Source: Paenibacillus silvae
GTDB lineage: Bacteria > Bacillota > Bacilli > Paenibacillales > Paenibacillaceae
DNA length: 64,000 nucleotides
Assembly (NCBI RefSeq): GCF_014639235.1
Contig: NZ_BMFU01000009.1
Location: 1-64,000 of the forward strand
Direction: 5' to 3'
Shown here: in pieces, positions 26,732-35,509 of the stretch
Position numbering within the stretch: the first letter of the stretch is position 1
How the letters are laid out: the number at the start of each line of letters is the position of its first letter
Notes under the pieces: model-generated
The model's database searches: none
Told to the model about the DNA's origin: nothing
Seen by the model: only the letters and a program-made list of their open reading frames with translations
Translations under genes and position numbers: made by a program

Positions 26732-26850
26732 AATAAACCCTGACGTTTTGCATAGATATATCCGTTGAATGAACTTGCTGATGTACATTCGATCGATAAT
26801 TGTTTAACGGATGTAGAACGAATTTTATATGGAAGAAGGAGCGCGGCAGC

Positions 26851-27798
26851 ATGAGAAGAGTCATCATTGATACGGATACGGCAGGAGACGATACAATTGC
26901 GATCCTGACGGCATTGCATCACTTTCAGGTGGAGGGCATCACGATTACTGGCGGCAACGTGCAGTTTGACCAGGAGGTTGAAAATGCACTGTACACCGTA
27001 CAGGTTGCCGGACACGGCGGCAAGGTCCCGGTATACAAAGGCTGCGAACGGCCGCTCATGGCCTATGGTCAGGCCCAGCACCGCACGGTCGAAGATGTGC
27101 ACGGCGATGACGGCATGGGCGGTGCACATTTCCCGAAAGCCGATCAGCGCCCCGAGAGCGGGCATGCGGTTGATTTTATTATTGATAAGGTGCATGCAAA
27201 CCCGGGGGCGATTGAACTGCTGGCGATTGCACCGCTAACCAACATTGCGATGGCGATTCAGAAAGATCCAACGATTATCCCTGAGATTGCCCATCTGTAC
27301 ATTATGGGTGGAACGAACAATGCGCTGGGTAATATCACTCCGGCAGCGGAGTACAACTTCTATGTGGACCCGGAGGCTGCCAAAATTGTTCTGCATGCAG
27401 GCATCCCCACTACGATGGTTGGCTGGGAGATGTGTACCCAATACTCAGTGATGGATGATGATGATCATGCCGAGATTGCAGCGCTGGGCACATCGGGTGC
27501 GGACTTTTTCACGGCAATCAATAAGGTGGTTATGCAGTTTAACAAATCCGTACATAAACTGAACGGAACAACTCACCCGGATACACTGCTGATGGCCGTG
27601 GCGGCTGATGAGTCGCTCATGACCAAGTCCGGACATTATTATGTCGATGTGGAAGCGGCTGGAGAACTGACTCGTGGATACAGTGTGGTTGATATCAACG
27701 GACGTTTCGGCAAAGCGCCGAATGTACGGGTGTGCGAGGCGATTGATCGACCGAAGTTCAAGTCCATGCTGCTGGATGTGCTATCTACGATTAAGTAA
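26851..27798 (+). CDS. Inosine-uridine-type nucleoside hydrolase
   Basis: Hydrolyses the N-glycosidic bond of ribonucleosides for base salvage. The N-terminal calcium-binding motif DTDTAGDD (7-14) is diagnostic. Other family regions: LAIAPLTNIAMAI, IMGGTNNALGNITPAAEYNFYVDPEAAKIVLHAG with the conserved N-x-x-x-DPEA, and a C-terminal HPDTLLMAVAADE, where His/Asp complete the site. ATG 26851 follows AAGGAG. It has 315 residues, normal length. It is a single-gene unit ended by a terminator at about 27.9 kb. Exact base preference is not predictable. Confidence 0.93.
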   Translation: MRRVIIDTDTAGDDTIAILTALHHFQVEGITITGGNVQFDQEVENALYTVQVAGHGGKVPVYKGCERPLMAYGQAQHRTVEDVHGDDGMGGAHFPKADQRPESGHAVDFIIDKVHANPGAIELLAIAPLTNIAMAIQKDPTIIPEIAHLYIMGGTNNALGNITPAAEYNFYVDPEAAKIVLHAGIPTTMVGWEMCTQYSVMDDDDHAEIAALGTSGADFFTAINKVVMQFNKSVHKLNGTTHPDTLLMAVAADESLMTKSGHYYVDVEAAGELTRGYSVVDINGRFGKAPNVRVCEAIDRPKFKSMLLDVLSTIK

Positions 27799-27894
27799 TC
27801 CAGGTTGCGTAAATGATGAGTGTGACAGTAGCTCGGCAGAGCTACTCGGTGAAATTTAAATAAACATCCATTATGCAAAAGGATGTACTGTTCT

Positions 27895-27930
27895 AATCCG
27901 TACCTTTAACCAGGTGCGGATTTTTATTTT
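27895..27930 (+). terminator. Terminator after nucleoside hydrolase
   Basis: AATCCGTACCT pairs with AGGTGCGGATT (one G-U pair), followed by TTTATTTT. Confidence 0.8.
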
Positions 27931-27953
27931 GCCTATTTTCAAACGAACTACTT

Positions 27954-27999
27954 CATCTGTCGTAGTAACTGTGCTATACTCAATCTACTACGACAGATG
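27954..27999. promoter_or_regulatory. Perfect 14-bp inverted repeat flanking a -10 box, upstream of padR-like gene
   Basis: CATCTGTCGTAGTA (27954-27967) and its exact reverse complement (27986-27999) are separated by 18 bases that contain TATACT (27975-27980). The dyad wraps the core promoter of the PadR-membrane protein pair, so an autorepressor is the natural reading. Confidence 0.75.
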
Positions 28000-28023
28000 G
28001 AGTAATGAGGGGGAATACCTTTT

Positions 28024-28353
28024 GTGATCAGCAGTGATGTCATACGTGGCTATAATGATACGCTCATTCTTTACATGCTGCTTGAAGGTGAATCGTATGG
28101 ATACGAGATATCCAAGAACATTCGGCAGCTAACAGACGAAAAGTATGTCATGAAGGAGACTACACTTTATTCAGCCTTCACCCGTTTGGAGAAAAACGGT
28201 TATATCGAATCCTTTTATCAGGATGAAAGTAGTCTGGGCAAACGCCGCACCTATTACCGGATCACGCCAGCTGGCCTGGGCTATTACAGGGAGAAGTGTG
28301 AGGAATGGAAGGTTACGCAAGAGGTTGTTAATCTGTTTATCAGGGAGCTGTGA
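28024..28353 (+). CDS. PadR-family transcriptional regulator
   Basis: A 109-residue winged-helix repressor. It shows LILYMLLEGESYGYEISKNI, VMKETTLYSAFTRLEKNGYIES and a basic wing region GKRRTYYRITPAG typical of PadR. GTG start after GGGGG. It is directly followed by a membrane protein gene, the common arrangement in which PadR controls a membrane partner. The long inverted repeat around its own promoter is the probable operator. Confidence 0.9.
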   Translation: MISSDVIRGYNDTLILYMLLEGESYGYEISKNIRQLTDEKYVMKETTLYSAFTRLEKNGYIESFYQDESSLGKRRTYYRITPAGLGYYREKCEEWKVTQEVVNLFIREL

Positions 28354-28359
28354 CGGGAT

Positions 28360-29337
28360 ATGGAGACAATTATGGTGTATCTGGACAATATGTTTGCGGG
28401 GTTACCAAGAACTCCTGAGGTGGAGCGTATGAAGCAGGAGCTTCTTTCAGGTATGGAGGATAAGTATCTGGAGTTAAAGCAGGAGGGCAGATCGGAGAAC
28501 GAAGCGGTTGGCATTGTTATCTCCGAATTTGGCAACATTGAGGAATTGATGGCGGAGCTTGGTATTCAGCCGGATGATATGCAGGAGATTGTGCCGACGC
28601 TGACGGAGGAAGAGGCTCATGCCTATATTGCGGCCAAGCGAAGTGCAGGCTTCTGGACAGGGCTGGGTGTGTGGCTGTCTGCAATAGGTGTAGCCTTTAT
28701 GATTTTGATAAATACACTGTTCGAGAGCTTGGGGAGTTCCACAGAGCAAGACTCACTCGGCATTGGATCTGTGCTGGGGATGAGCGGGCTGTTCGTGCTG
28801 GTTGCTATTGCGGTGGGCATGTTTATCTACAGCGGTATGAAACTGGGCCGGTTCGATTATATCGAAAAAGAGTTTCAGCTTCCCCGTACCCTTCTCATGA
28901 CTCTTCAGCGGAGCAAGGCTAGTTTTGCACTGACGTATCGGGTTGCCCTCATTACGGGCGTATGCTTGTGTATCCTGTCTCCTGTATTTGTTTTTGCAGG
29001 CGCTTATTTGAATGATACGTATGCAGTTTATGGAACGTCTGCTCTCTTGGCTACGGCGGGTATTGGTGTGTTTTTGTTTATCTATTACGGTAATATTCAG
29101 GGTGCATATACTAAACTGCTGGAGTATCAGCATCTGAATGCAGCCAAGAGGGAGGAGGCACGAGTAGAACGAGCTGTCGGAGCGATTGTGTGGCCGCTGG
29201 CGACAGCGTTCTTTCTGTTTACTGGTTTCGTGTATCAACGCTGGGATATCAACTGGGCCATCTTCCCGATTGTCGGCATTCTCTCCGGCAGCTTCAGCAA
29301 TGTGTACCACCTTGTGAAGGATAAAAAATCATCCTGA
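28360..29337 (+). CDS. Membrane protein with permease-prefix / DUF1700-like N-terminus
   Basis: 325 residues. The soluble N-terminal helical domain (about 1-75, with ERMKQELLSGMEDKYLELKQEGRSENEAV) resembles the HAAS/DUF1700 or permease prefix domain that accompanies PadR regulators. About six to seven hydrophobic segments follow from residue 95 to the end. It starts 7 bases after the padR stop. It is likely a stress- or signal-responsive membrane protein; no catalytic motif is visible. Confidence 0.75.
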   Translation: METIMVYLDNMFAGLPRTPEVERMKQELLSGMEDKYLELKQEGRSENEAVGIVISEFGNIEELMAELGIQPDDMQEIVPTLTEEEAHAYIAAKRSAGFWTGLGVWLSAIGVAFMILINTLFESLGSSTEQDSLGIGSVLGMSGLFVLVAIAVGMFIYSGMKLGRFDYIEKEFQLPRTLLMTLQRSKASFALTYRVALITGVCLCILSPVFVFAGAYLNDTYAVYGTSALLATAGIGVFLFIYYGNIQGAYTKLLEYQHLNAAKREEARVERAVGAIVWPLATAFFLFTGFVYQRWDINWAIFPIVGILSGSFSNVYHLVKDKKSS

Positions 29338-29383
29338 TTTTTGTATCATATTACGGCTTCGGAAATGGTTGAAGCATGCGCTG

Positions 29384-29418
29384 ACCCGCCTTATGAAATA
29401 CGATAAGGCGGGTTTTAT
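29384..29418 (+). terminator. Terminator of padR unit
   Basis: ACCCGCCTTAT pairs perfectly with ATAAGGCGGGT around an 8-base loop, then TTTTAT. Confidence 0.85.
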
Positions 29419-29710
29419 GTATAATACGTCCAAAAACGTAGCTGTGAGTATGTGTTACGCCTTCAAAAACGAGCGAAGGCCTGCAGTAACGAGGTCATGG
29501 TCCTCCTCATCAGGCAATGCCGGATATCTTGATGGTACCGACCTGTCCTGCCCGCGGCAAAGGGTGGATTTTATCGCATGTTATAAGAGAAGCGAGGCTG
29601 TCTCATTTGGAGGCGCCATAATTGCTGTGGTAAAGTAAGAGGATCATGATGCAGGGTGCGCTTCGCTTGAACTTATAAGTGCAGCTTAAAGCAGGCAGGA
29701 GGGAAGGGCA
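29419..29710. other. Intergenic stretch before lspA-like gene
   Basis: Nearly 300 bases without a supported gene; the only frame runs over the upstream terminator and has no ribosome binding site. TTGGAG and TAAAGT, 18 bases apart near 29.6 kb, could form a weak promoter. No known riboswitch motif was recognised. Confidence 0.35.
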
Positions 29711-30193
29711 ATGCTGTTTTACTTTGTCGCGCTGCTGGTTACGCTGGTGGACCAGGGTACCAAAATTGCGGTTCGAATGTATATGGAGGTTGGCGAGGTG
29801 ATGCGGCTTGGTGATTCGGGGATGCAGCTGCAGCATTATGAAAATAGCGGTATGGCGGGAAGCATGTTTCAAGGTAATGCACGTCTATTTGGAATAATCG
29901 CTGTATTGTTTATCGCAGGCATGCTCTATTATCGGCGCAAAGGCGAGATACGGGGATTCTGGATGCAGGCAGGGGCAGGCTTTATGGTCGGCGGTGCTCT
30001 CGGCAACGCGATAGATCGGTTTGTTTATGCACGGGTGACGGATTTTCTGGTGTTTCCGTCGGGACGAGGCATATTGAATCTGGCAGATGTGGCCATTAAC
30101 ATCGGTGTGGTGCTGCTGATCATCGGCATGTTGATTCGTGTATATCAAGGATATCGGGAGAAGCGTATGCGTAATGCGTTACCGAAAGCATAA
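29711..30193 (+). CDS. lspA: Signal peptidase II (prolipoprotein signal peptidase), divergent
   Basis: An aspartic membrane protease that cleaves lipoprotein signal peptides after lipid attachment. It has 160 residues and four hydrophobic segments. Motifs in order: DQGTK (14-18), ENSGMAGSM (44-52, where canonical members have N-x-G-x-A-F), GGALGNAIDRF (94-104), VTDF with Asp111, and NLADVAIN with Asp126. The last two aspartates are the likely catalytic pair. Their spacing is shorter than in Pseudomonas LspA. It stands alone rather than beside rluD or ileS, so it may be a second copy. Confidence 0.85.
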   Translation: MLFYFVALLVTLVDQGTKIAVRMYMEVGEVMRLGDSGMQLQHYENSGMAGSMFQGNARLFGIIAVLFIAGMLYYRRKGEIRGFWMQAGAGFMVGGALGNAIDRFVYARVTDFLVFPSGRGILNLADVAINIGVVLLIIGMLIRVYQGYREKRMRNALPKA

Positions 30194-30352
30194 TTATTGT
30201 ATAAAGAACCATGAGTGTGGAAGTTCTGCTATGGCACGGGATGAGTTCGTTATTGATTAACAACTCAAACTGTGCTATTTTGAATTCGGTTAGTTTAATC
30301 AATAAACTAAGTGGAGCTTTGCTAAAAAAATAGTAAATTCAAAGGGAAAGCT

Positions 30353-30367
30353 TTGCAAGCGCTTCAA
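30353..30367. promoter_or_regulatory. cre/LacI-like site upstream of sensor kinase
   Basis: TTGCAAGCGCTTCAA has the AAGCGCTT core of cre sites but departs from the consensus at the 3' end. It lies about 110 bp before the histidine kinase gene of a sugar uptake locus. Confidence 0.35.
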
Positions 30368-30478
30368 TGATTAGAACAGCATACACAGACGAATCCGGCA
30401 TCGAGTATATCCCGTCATCCAGAATACGGGCGTGAGATGGTGGTTTCTTTTACATGCAGAAAGAGGGGATTTCGGAAG

Positions 30479-32248
30479 GTGCAGCGGCAAATCAGACCTT
30501 TTAACTCACTTCGTAATCAGATCTTTGTCGGTTTTGTGATGGTGATGCTCGTAGTTCTGCTCATCGCAGGTATTTCGGCGTATGACCGTGTAGCGTCTCT
30601 GCTGAAAAGCAATGCCGAGAAGCATATCCAGCAGACGGCCGTACAGGCCAGCGGCAGGCTGGACGCGCTTATTGCGCAGGTCAATTCTTTAACGGCCCAG
30701 GTTGCAGATGATACCTATCTTCAGCGCTTGTTATATGAGGAGAAGCAGGGGAAAAAGGCCACCTTTAATCAGCGGCAGGCACTCCTGCAGATCGCGGGCA
30801 GCTATCAATCTTTCATTAATGGTGCACAGAGCATGGAAATTTACACGACGAATTACAGCCGGATATTTCCGATGGATGACCGTTCATTAAGTCACAGGCT
30901 GGATCGAGACTGGATTGCTCAAGCCGATGAAGGCAAAGGGCGACTGGTATGGGCCGGCTCCGATCCCGATGATCCAAGCATTCTTCTGGCCATTCGGCGA
31001 ATAAACTTGCTGGATCGTTCTTTTGAGCATGGCGGTTATGTAGTTGTGCGTATGCAGCGCAGTTTTTTTCAACTCAATGATTTAGAGAGTTCGGACGGCT
31101 CTCAGGATTCAATCATGCTGCTGGACGGCGGCGGAGAGGTTGTGACCTCCAATCTGGATGTGCACCTTGACCCTCAAGCCGTAATGGATAGTGAGTCTGT
31201 CGTGCAGAACGGCAAGGAGTCGTATATCGTGGTGAAGCAGCGATCCGAGCTAACGGGCTGGACGCTTGCCGTGCTGACTCCGCTGCGGGAAACGACCGAA
31301 GGGGTGTCCATCCTGAGAACGGCTTTATTTGTATCGGGCATAATCGGCGTTGTGCTTTTTCTGGTGATGTCCTTTTTTCTGTCTACGATGATTACTCGTC
31401 CGTTAATTCGCCTGATGCGGGCAATGCGGGGAGCACAGCCGGGGGCGATGAGGCCCAATCTCATGGTTAGCTCCACTTCGGAGATCAATGAGCTGAATGA
31501 GGTGTATAACCAGATGGTCTACAGGCAAAATGAGCTGGCACAGGTGGTGCATGACAAGGAAGTCATGCAATCCCGCGCAGAGCTGAAGGCGCTGCAATCG
31601 CAGATTAACCCTCATTTTCTGTTCAATACACTGGAAGCCTTCTATTGGTCACTGGAGGACAAGGGGGAGGAGGAAATGGCTCGAATGGTTATCGCGATGT
31701 CCCGATTGTTTCGTTATATCATCACCAGCCCGCATCAGGATGAATGGGTGACGATTGCGGACGAGCTTGAGCATGTAGAGCGGTATCTGAACATTATGCA
31801 GATGCGGCTTGGCAACAGGATGCAATGGGAGATCCGGCTGAGTGAAGAGCTGCGCACAGTACCGATGCCCAAGCTGCTGATCCAGCCACTGGTGGAAAAT
31901 GCCGTGTTGTACGGTGTGGAGAGCACCCTGAAGCCAGGAAAGATAGAGATCAACGTGTATCCGTCATCCATCACAGGTCTGGTATGTGTGGAGGTGCGTG
32001 ATGATGGGCCAGGTATAGAGGCAGAGCGTCTCCAGACGATCCAGCAAGCATTAAAGGGCGGTGATCCGCTGGCCCCTGGCAGAGGGACCGGTGTAGGGCT
32101 GGTCAACGTCCATCAGCGTCTTCAATTGTACTTTGGCGGCAGCCCGCTTGGTGATTATGCAAGACTTGCGGTAGACAGTGAAGCGGGAGCCGGAACGGTA
32201 ATTCGTTTTTATATTCCAAGGGGATCGGAGGCTTCATATGATTCATGA
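30479..32248 (+). CDS. YesM-type sensor histidine kinase
   Basis: Membrane sensor for an extracellular sugar or its binding protein. GTG 30479 lies 9 bases after AGAGGGGA; the longer frame to 30437 lacks a site. Architecture: TM helix about 15-35, an extracellular sensing domain to about 285, a second TM, HAMP, then His_kinase with QSQINPHFLFNTLEAFYW (phospho-His near residue 380) and an HATPase domain (LVENAVLYGVES, DDGPGI, GTGVGLVNVHQRL). It overlaps the response regulator by 11 bases. Such pairs control the adjacent sugar ABC genes. Confidence 0.92.
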   Translation: MQRQIRPFNSLRNQIFVGFVMVMLVVLLIAGISAYDRVASLLKSNAEKHIQQTAVQASGRLDALIAQVNSLTAQVADDTYLQRLLYEEKQGKKATFNQRQALLQIAGSYQSFINGAQSMEIYTTNYSRIFPMDDRSLSHRLDRDWIAQADEGKGRLVWAGSDPDDPSILLAIRRINLLDRSFEHGGYVVVRMQRSFFQLNDLESSDGSQDSIMLLDGGGEVVTSNLDVHLDPQAVMDSESVVQNGKESYIVVKQRSELTGWTLAVLTPLRETTEGVSILRTALFVSGIIGVVLFLVMSFFLSTMITRPLIRLMRAMRGAQPGAMRPNLMVSSTSEINELNEVYNQMVYRQNELAQVVHDKEVMQSRAELKALQSQINPHFLFNTLEAFYWSLEDKGEEEMARMVIAMSRLFRYIITSPHQDEWVTIADELEHVERYLNIMQMRLGNRMQWEIRLSEELRTVPMPKLLIQPLVENAVLYGVESTLKPGKIEINVYPSSITGLVCVEVRDDGPGIEAERLQTIQQALKGGDPLAPGRGTGVGLVNVHQRLQLYFGGSPLGDYARLAVDSEAGAGTVIRFYIPRGSEASYDS

Positions 32249-33026
32249 AAAAACGATTCTGATTGTGGACGACGAACCTCGCACAAGAGAAGGCATCCGT
32301 AAAACACTGGAGGCATGGTATGCCGGAAAGAACCGGATACAGACAGCGGCTAGCGGTGTTGAGGCCAGAGAATGGCTCGCGAGCCAGCCTGCCGACCTGC
32401 TGATCACGGATGTGCGTATGCCGGAATTTTCCGGCTTGTCCCTGGTGGAAGCGATTCAGCATTTTCCTAGTAAACCTGCGGTTCTCATTATGTCAGGGTA
32501 TGCGGACTTCACGTATGCACAGCAGGCGATCAAACTGGGCGTGGTGGATTATTTGTTGAAACCTATTGAGAAGCAGCAACTGCTCCAGACGGTAGAAAAA
32601 GCACTTCATGTTCATGAGCAGCAGCGGCGCATCCAGGCCATGCAGGAGATCGTTGATCCCAAGCTGGTGGATATCCGGGAGCGGAGGGATCAGCAGGGTG
32701 ATACCCCGATTGGAGAAGCCTTGTCCTATATTGAGGCACATCTGGGCGAGCCCATAACGATGCGGGAGCTTGCCGACTCCGTGCACCTGAACTCCAGTTA
32801 TTTTAGCGTATTGTTCAAAGAGCAGGTTGGGTTGAATTTCAGCGAATATCTGATGCGCAAACGTGTTCAGCGGGCAAAGGAATTACTGGTGCAGACTGCC
32901 TTGCCTATATCGGAAATTGCCGGGAGAGTGGGCTACCAGACGGATAAGTATTTTATCAAAGTGTTCAAAAGCCTGGAGGGCATCAGTCCAAGCAAATACC
33001 GCCATACCGTAAATGAGAAGAGTTAG
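32238..33026 (+). CDS. YesN-type response regulator with AraC DNA-binding domain
   Basis: Receiver domain with acidic pocket DDE (11-13) and phospho-acceptor Asp58 in LLITDVRMP, and Lys in LLKPIEK. It has a C-terminal double HTH of the AraC type (MRELADSVHLNSSYFSVLFKE and ISEIAGRVGYQTDKYFIKVFK, ending SPSKYR). 262 residues is compact for YesN. It is translated with the kinase and should activate the solute-binding protein gene that starts 147 bases downstream. Confidence 0.93.
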   Translation: MIHEKTILIVDDEPRTREGIRKTLEAWYAGKNRIQTAASGVEAREWLASQPADLLITDVRMPEFSGLSLVEAIQHFPSKPAVLIMSGYADFTYAQQAIKLGVVDYLLKPIEKQQLLQTVEKALHVHEQQRRIQAMQEIVDPKLVDIRERRDQQGDTPIGEALSYIEAHLGEPITMRELADSVHLNSSYFSVLFKEQVGLNFSEYLMRKRVQRAKELLVQTALPISEIAGRVGYQTDKYFIKVFKSLEGISPSKYRHTVNEKS

Positions 33027-33093
33027 TAAGCGTATATGCATGATATAGAAAAAACCTCTTAAAATAGTGGAGTTTTACCAAATCATCCTATCC

Positions 33094-33122
33094 TTATGAG
33101 GTAGGAGAGCCCGTGCTACAAT
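33094..33122 (+). promoter_or_regulatory. Possible regulated promoter of sugar ABC operon 2
   Basis: An extended -10, TGCTACAAT, ends at 33122, with only a poor -35 (TTATGA) 17 bases before it. A weak -35 fits activator dependence on the YesN-type regulator. A small dyad CGGTT/AACCG follows at 33132-33147. Confidence 0.4.
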
Positions 33123-33173
33123 TTTATTAAAGCGGTTACAACAACCGTAATTCCACTATTGGGGGTTGGAAAT

Positions 33174-34511
33174 ATGAATAAAAAGACACTGGCCATGCTG
33201 CTGTCATGGACACTGATTCTGGCTGTCATTTTGTCCGGATGTAACAGTGCAGGTTCTGGTACAGGCAGCGAATCCGGCAGTAATGCAAGTGGTGGTGACC
33301 AAGGCGCAGACGGCAAGGTTACGTTGAAATTCATGCATCTCTGGCCTGCTGGCAGTTCGGCACAACAGAACAAGCTGGTCAATGATATTATCCAGCAGTA
33401 TCAGACCGATAACCCAAATGTGACGATCAAGCAGGAAGTGCTGGAGAATGAACAATACAAGAACAAGTTGAAGATTCTGTCTGCTTCCAATGAACTTCCG
33501 GATGTCGGTGTAACCTGGGCTGCGGGCTTCCTTGAGCCTTACGTAAAGGGTAATCTGTTTGCACCGCTGGATGAGCTCCTGAATGGTTCGCTGGGCGAGA
33601 AGTTTATTGCGGGCACAACGGAGGCTTATGCAGTTGACGGGAAAACGTATGCGCTCCCAATCGAGCTGAACATCTCTCCGATCTATTACAATAAGGCGAT
33701 TTTTGCAAGATATAATTTGCAGCCGCCAGCCACCTATGATGAATTCCTGAATGTGGTAAAGACGCTGACCGACAATGGTGAAGTGCCGATTGCACTGGGC
33801 AATAAGGACCGCTGGACCGGCTCACTCTGGTATATGTATCTGGCAAATCGTGTAGGCGGGGATGCGTTGGAGAAAGCCATTAACGGCTCCGGCAAGTTCG
33901 ATGATCCGGCTCTGACGCAGGCTGCGGCTGAAGTGCAGAAGCTGGTGGATATGAATGCATTTAACAAAGGCTTTAACGGCTTGTCCAATGATGAGGGTAA
34001 ATCTGAATTCATGAACGAAAAGGCTGCTATGTACCTGATGGGAACATGGGAATTGCCGAACTTTACAACGAATCCCGACATTCCGCAGGAGTTCAAGGAT
34101 AAGGTTGGATTTTTCAAATTCCCGACGATTGACGGCGGCAAGGGTGATATCAATAGCTGGGTCGGTGGACCAGGTGTAGGCCTGTTTGCGGCTCAGAACT
34201 CGAAAGTGAAGGACGAGGCACAGAAATTTATTCAATACTTTGTGGAAAAATGGGGCGAAAGCTCGGTTACCGAGGCAGGGGTCATTCCCGCAACCAAAGT
34301 CGATACCGCTGCCGTACAGCTGCCACAGCTTTATATTGATCTGCTCAATGAGCTGAACCAGGCGAGCAGCTTGACGCTCTTTGCCGATGTGCAGATGAAG
34401 CCGGCTGCTGCTCAGGCGCATCTCGATATGATTCAGGCGTTGTTTGGCAAAGCAGTCACACCGGAGGACTTTGTGAAGAATCATCAGGCGGCCATCGACA
34501 AGGGCAACTAA
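33174..34511 (+). CDS. Sugar ABC transporter, solute-binding lipoprotein (second system)
   Basis: Family-1 solute-binding lipoprotein of 445 residues. Signal peptide and lipobox VILSGC. ATG 33174 is taken rather than TTG 33159, which overlaps the GGGGG site. The mature domain shows VTLKFMHLWPAGSSAQQNKLVNDI, PIELNISPIYYNKAIFARY, NEKAAMYLMGTWELPNF and WVGGPGVGLFAAQNS. It heads a three-gene importer directly after the YesMN pair. No glycoside hydrolase is encoded nearby, so the sugar is not predictable. Confidence 0.92.
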   Translation: MNKKTLAMLLSWTLILAVILSGCNSAGSGTGSESGSNASGGDQGADGKVTLKFMHLWPAGSSAQQNKLVNDIIQQYQTDNPNVTIKQEVLENEQYKNKLKILSASNELPDVGVTWAAGFLEPYVKGNLFAPLDELLNGSLGEKFIAGTTEAYAVDGKTYALPIELNISPIYYNKAIFARYNLQPPATYDEFLNVVKTLTDNGEVPIALGNKDRWTGSLWYMYLANRVGGDALEKAINGSGKFDDPALTQAAAEVQKLVDMNAFNKGFNGLSNDEGKSEFMNEKAAMYLMGTWELPNFTTNPDIPQEFKDKVGFFKFPTIDGGKGDINSWVGGPGVGLFAAQNSKVKDEAQKFIQYFVEKWGESSVTEAGVIPATKVDTAAVQLPQLYIDLLNELNQASSLTLFADVQMKPAAAQAHLDMIQALFGKAVTPEDFVKNHQAAIDKGN

Positions 34512-34596
34512 TATGCCCTGCTGCTTATACTGATGGCTAATACACACCTCACCTGCACCATCTGAATGCTTGAACGCTCGAAGGGAGGACCCAGTC

Positions 34597-35478
34597 TTGG
34601 ACAAAGTCATGTCGAACCGTCTGGTGGCTGCGCTGTATGTGCTTCCTGCACTGCTTTTGCTGCTGGTTCTGGTCTACATCCCGATTGTGCTTACCGGATA
34701 TTACGGTTTGATGCAGTGGGACGGGATCGGGGCAATGACGTTTATTGGTCTGGACAATTACACCGCACTGCTGCAGGATGGCACGTTCTGGCAGAGTGCA
34801 AATCATACCTTTTTGTTAGCCTTGTTCTCTGCGCTGAGTCTCATCGGATATTTGATGATTGCACTGGTGCTATCAGGCAAGATCAAGGGTGCCAATTTTT
34901 TTCGCAAAATATATCTCATTCCGATGCTGTTATCTTCCGTTGCTATCGCTCAGTTATGGCTCAAAATCTACCATCCCAGTAACGGTGTACTGAACACGTT
35001 TCTGGAAGCAATCGGTTTCAGCAATCCGCCAGCCTGGCTGGCGGAGCCATCACTGGTGCTGTATGCCCTGTTCGTACCGATTCTGTGGCAGTATGCAGGT
35101 TTTTATATTTTGATCTATTATGCTGCACTCAAAAATATCCCGGAATCACTCATTGAGGCTGCCCGCATTGATGGTGCGAACCCGTGGCAGATTGCATTCC
35201 GCATCAAGCTGCCGCTGATTACGGAAGTGATCAAGGTGACCGTGGTGCTGGCTGTGGTCGGCTCGCTGAAATATTTTGATCTGATCTATGTCATGACAGA
35301 TGGTGGTCCGAATGGTTCCAGTGAAGTGATGGCCTCCTACATGTATCGTCAAGCATTTCGCAGTTTTGACTTTGGATACGGCAGCGCAGTAGGTTTCTTC
35401 CTGCTGTTGATCTGTCTGGTCGTGACCTGGCTGCTTCGCAAGGCCACAGCCTCCAAGGATACGATTCAATATTCCTGA
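34597..35478 (+). CDS. Sugar ABC transporter permease (MalF type, second system)
   Basis: 293 residues from TTG 34597, which lies 8 bases after GGGAGG; the track-long frame to 34570 has no site. Six helices, with EAA loop LIEAARIDGANPWQIAFRIKLP. Other family segments are PILWQYAGFYILIYYAAL and IYVMTDGGPNGSSEV. It is followed by the MalG-type partner. As in the first system, the ATPase is missing and a shared one encoded elsewhere is likely. Confidence 0.92.
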   Translation: MDKVMSNRLVAALYVLPALLLLLVLVYIPIVLTGYYGLMQWDGIGAMTFIGLDNYTALLQDGTFWQSANHTFLLALFSALSLIGYLMIALVLSGKIKGANFFRKIYLIPMLLSSVAIAQLWLKIYHPSNGVLNTFLEAIGFSNPPAWLAEPSLVLYALFVPILWQYAGFYILIYYAALKNIPESLIEAARIDGANPWQIAFRIKLPLITEVIKVTVVLAVVGSLKYFDLIYVMTDGGPNGSSEVMASYMYRQAFRSFDFGYGSAVGFFLLLICLVVTWLLRKATASKDTIQYS

Positions 35479-35509
35479 CGCATACGCAAAACGAAAGGAG
35501 GTCATCCCG

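Noticed and set aside
29369..29638. 89-codon plus-strand frame
   Set aside because: It reads through the strong terminator at 29384-29418 and has no ribosome binding site.
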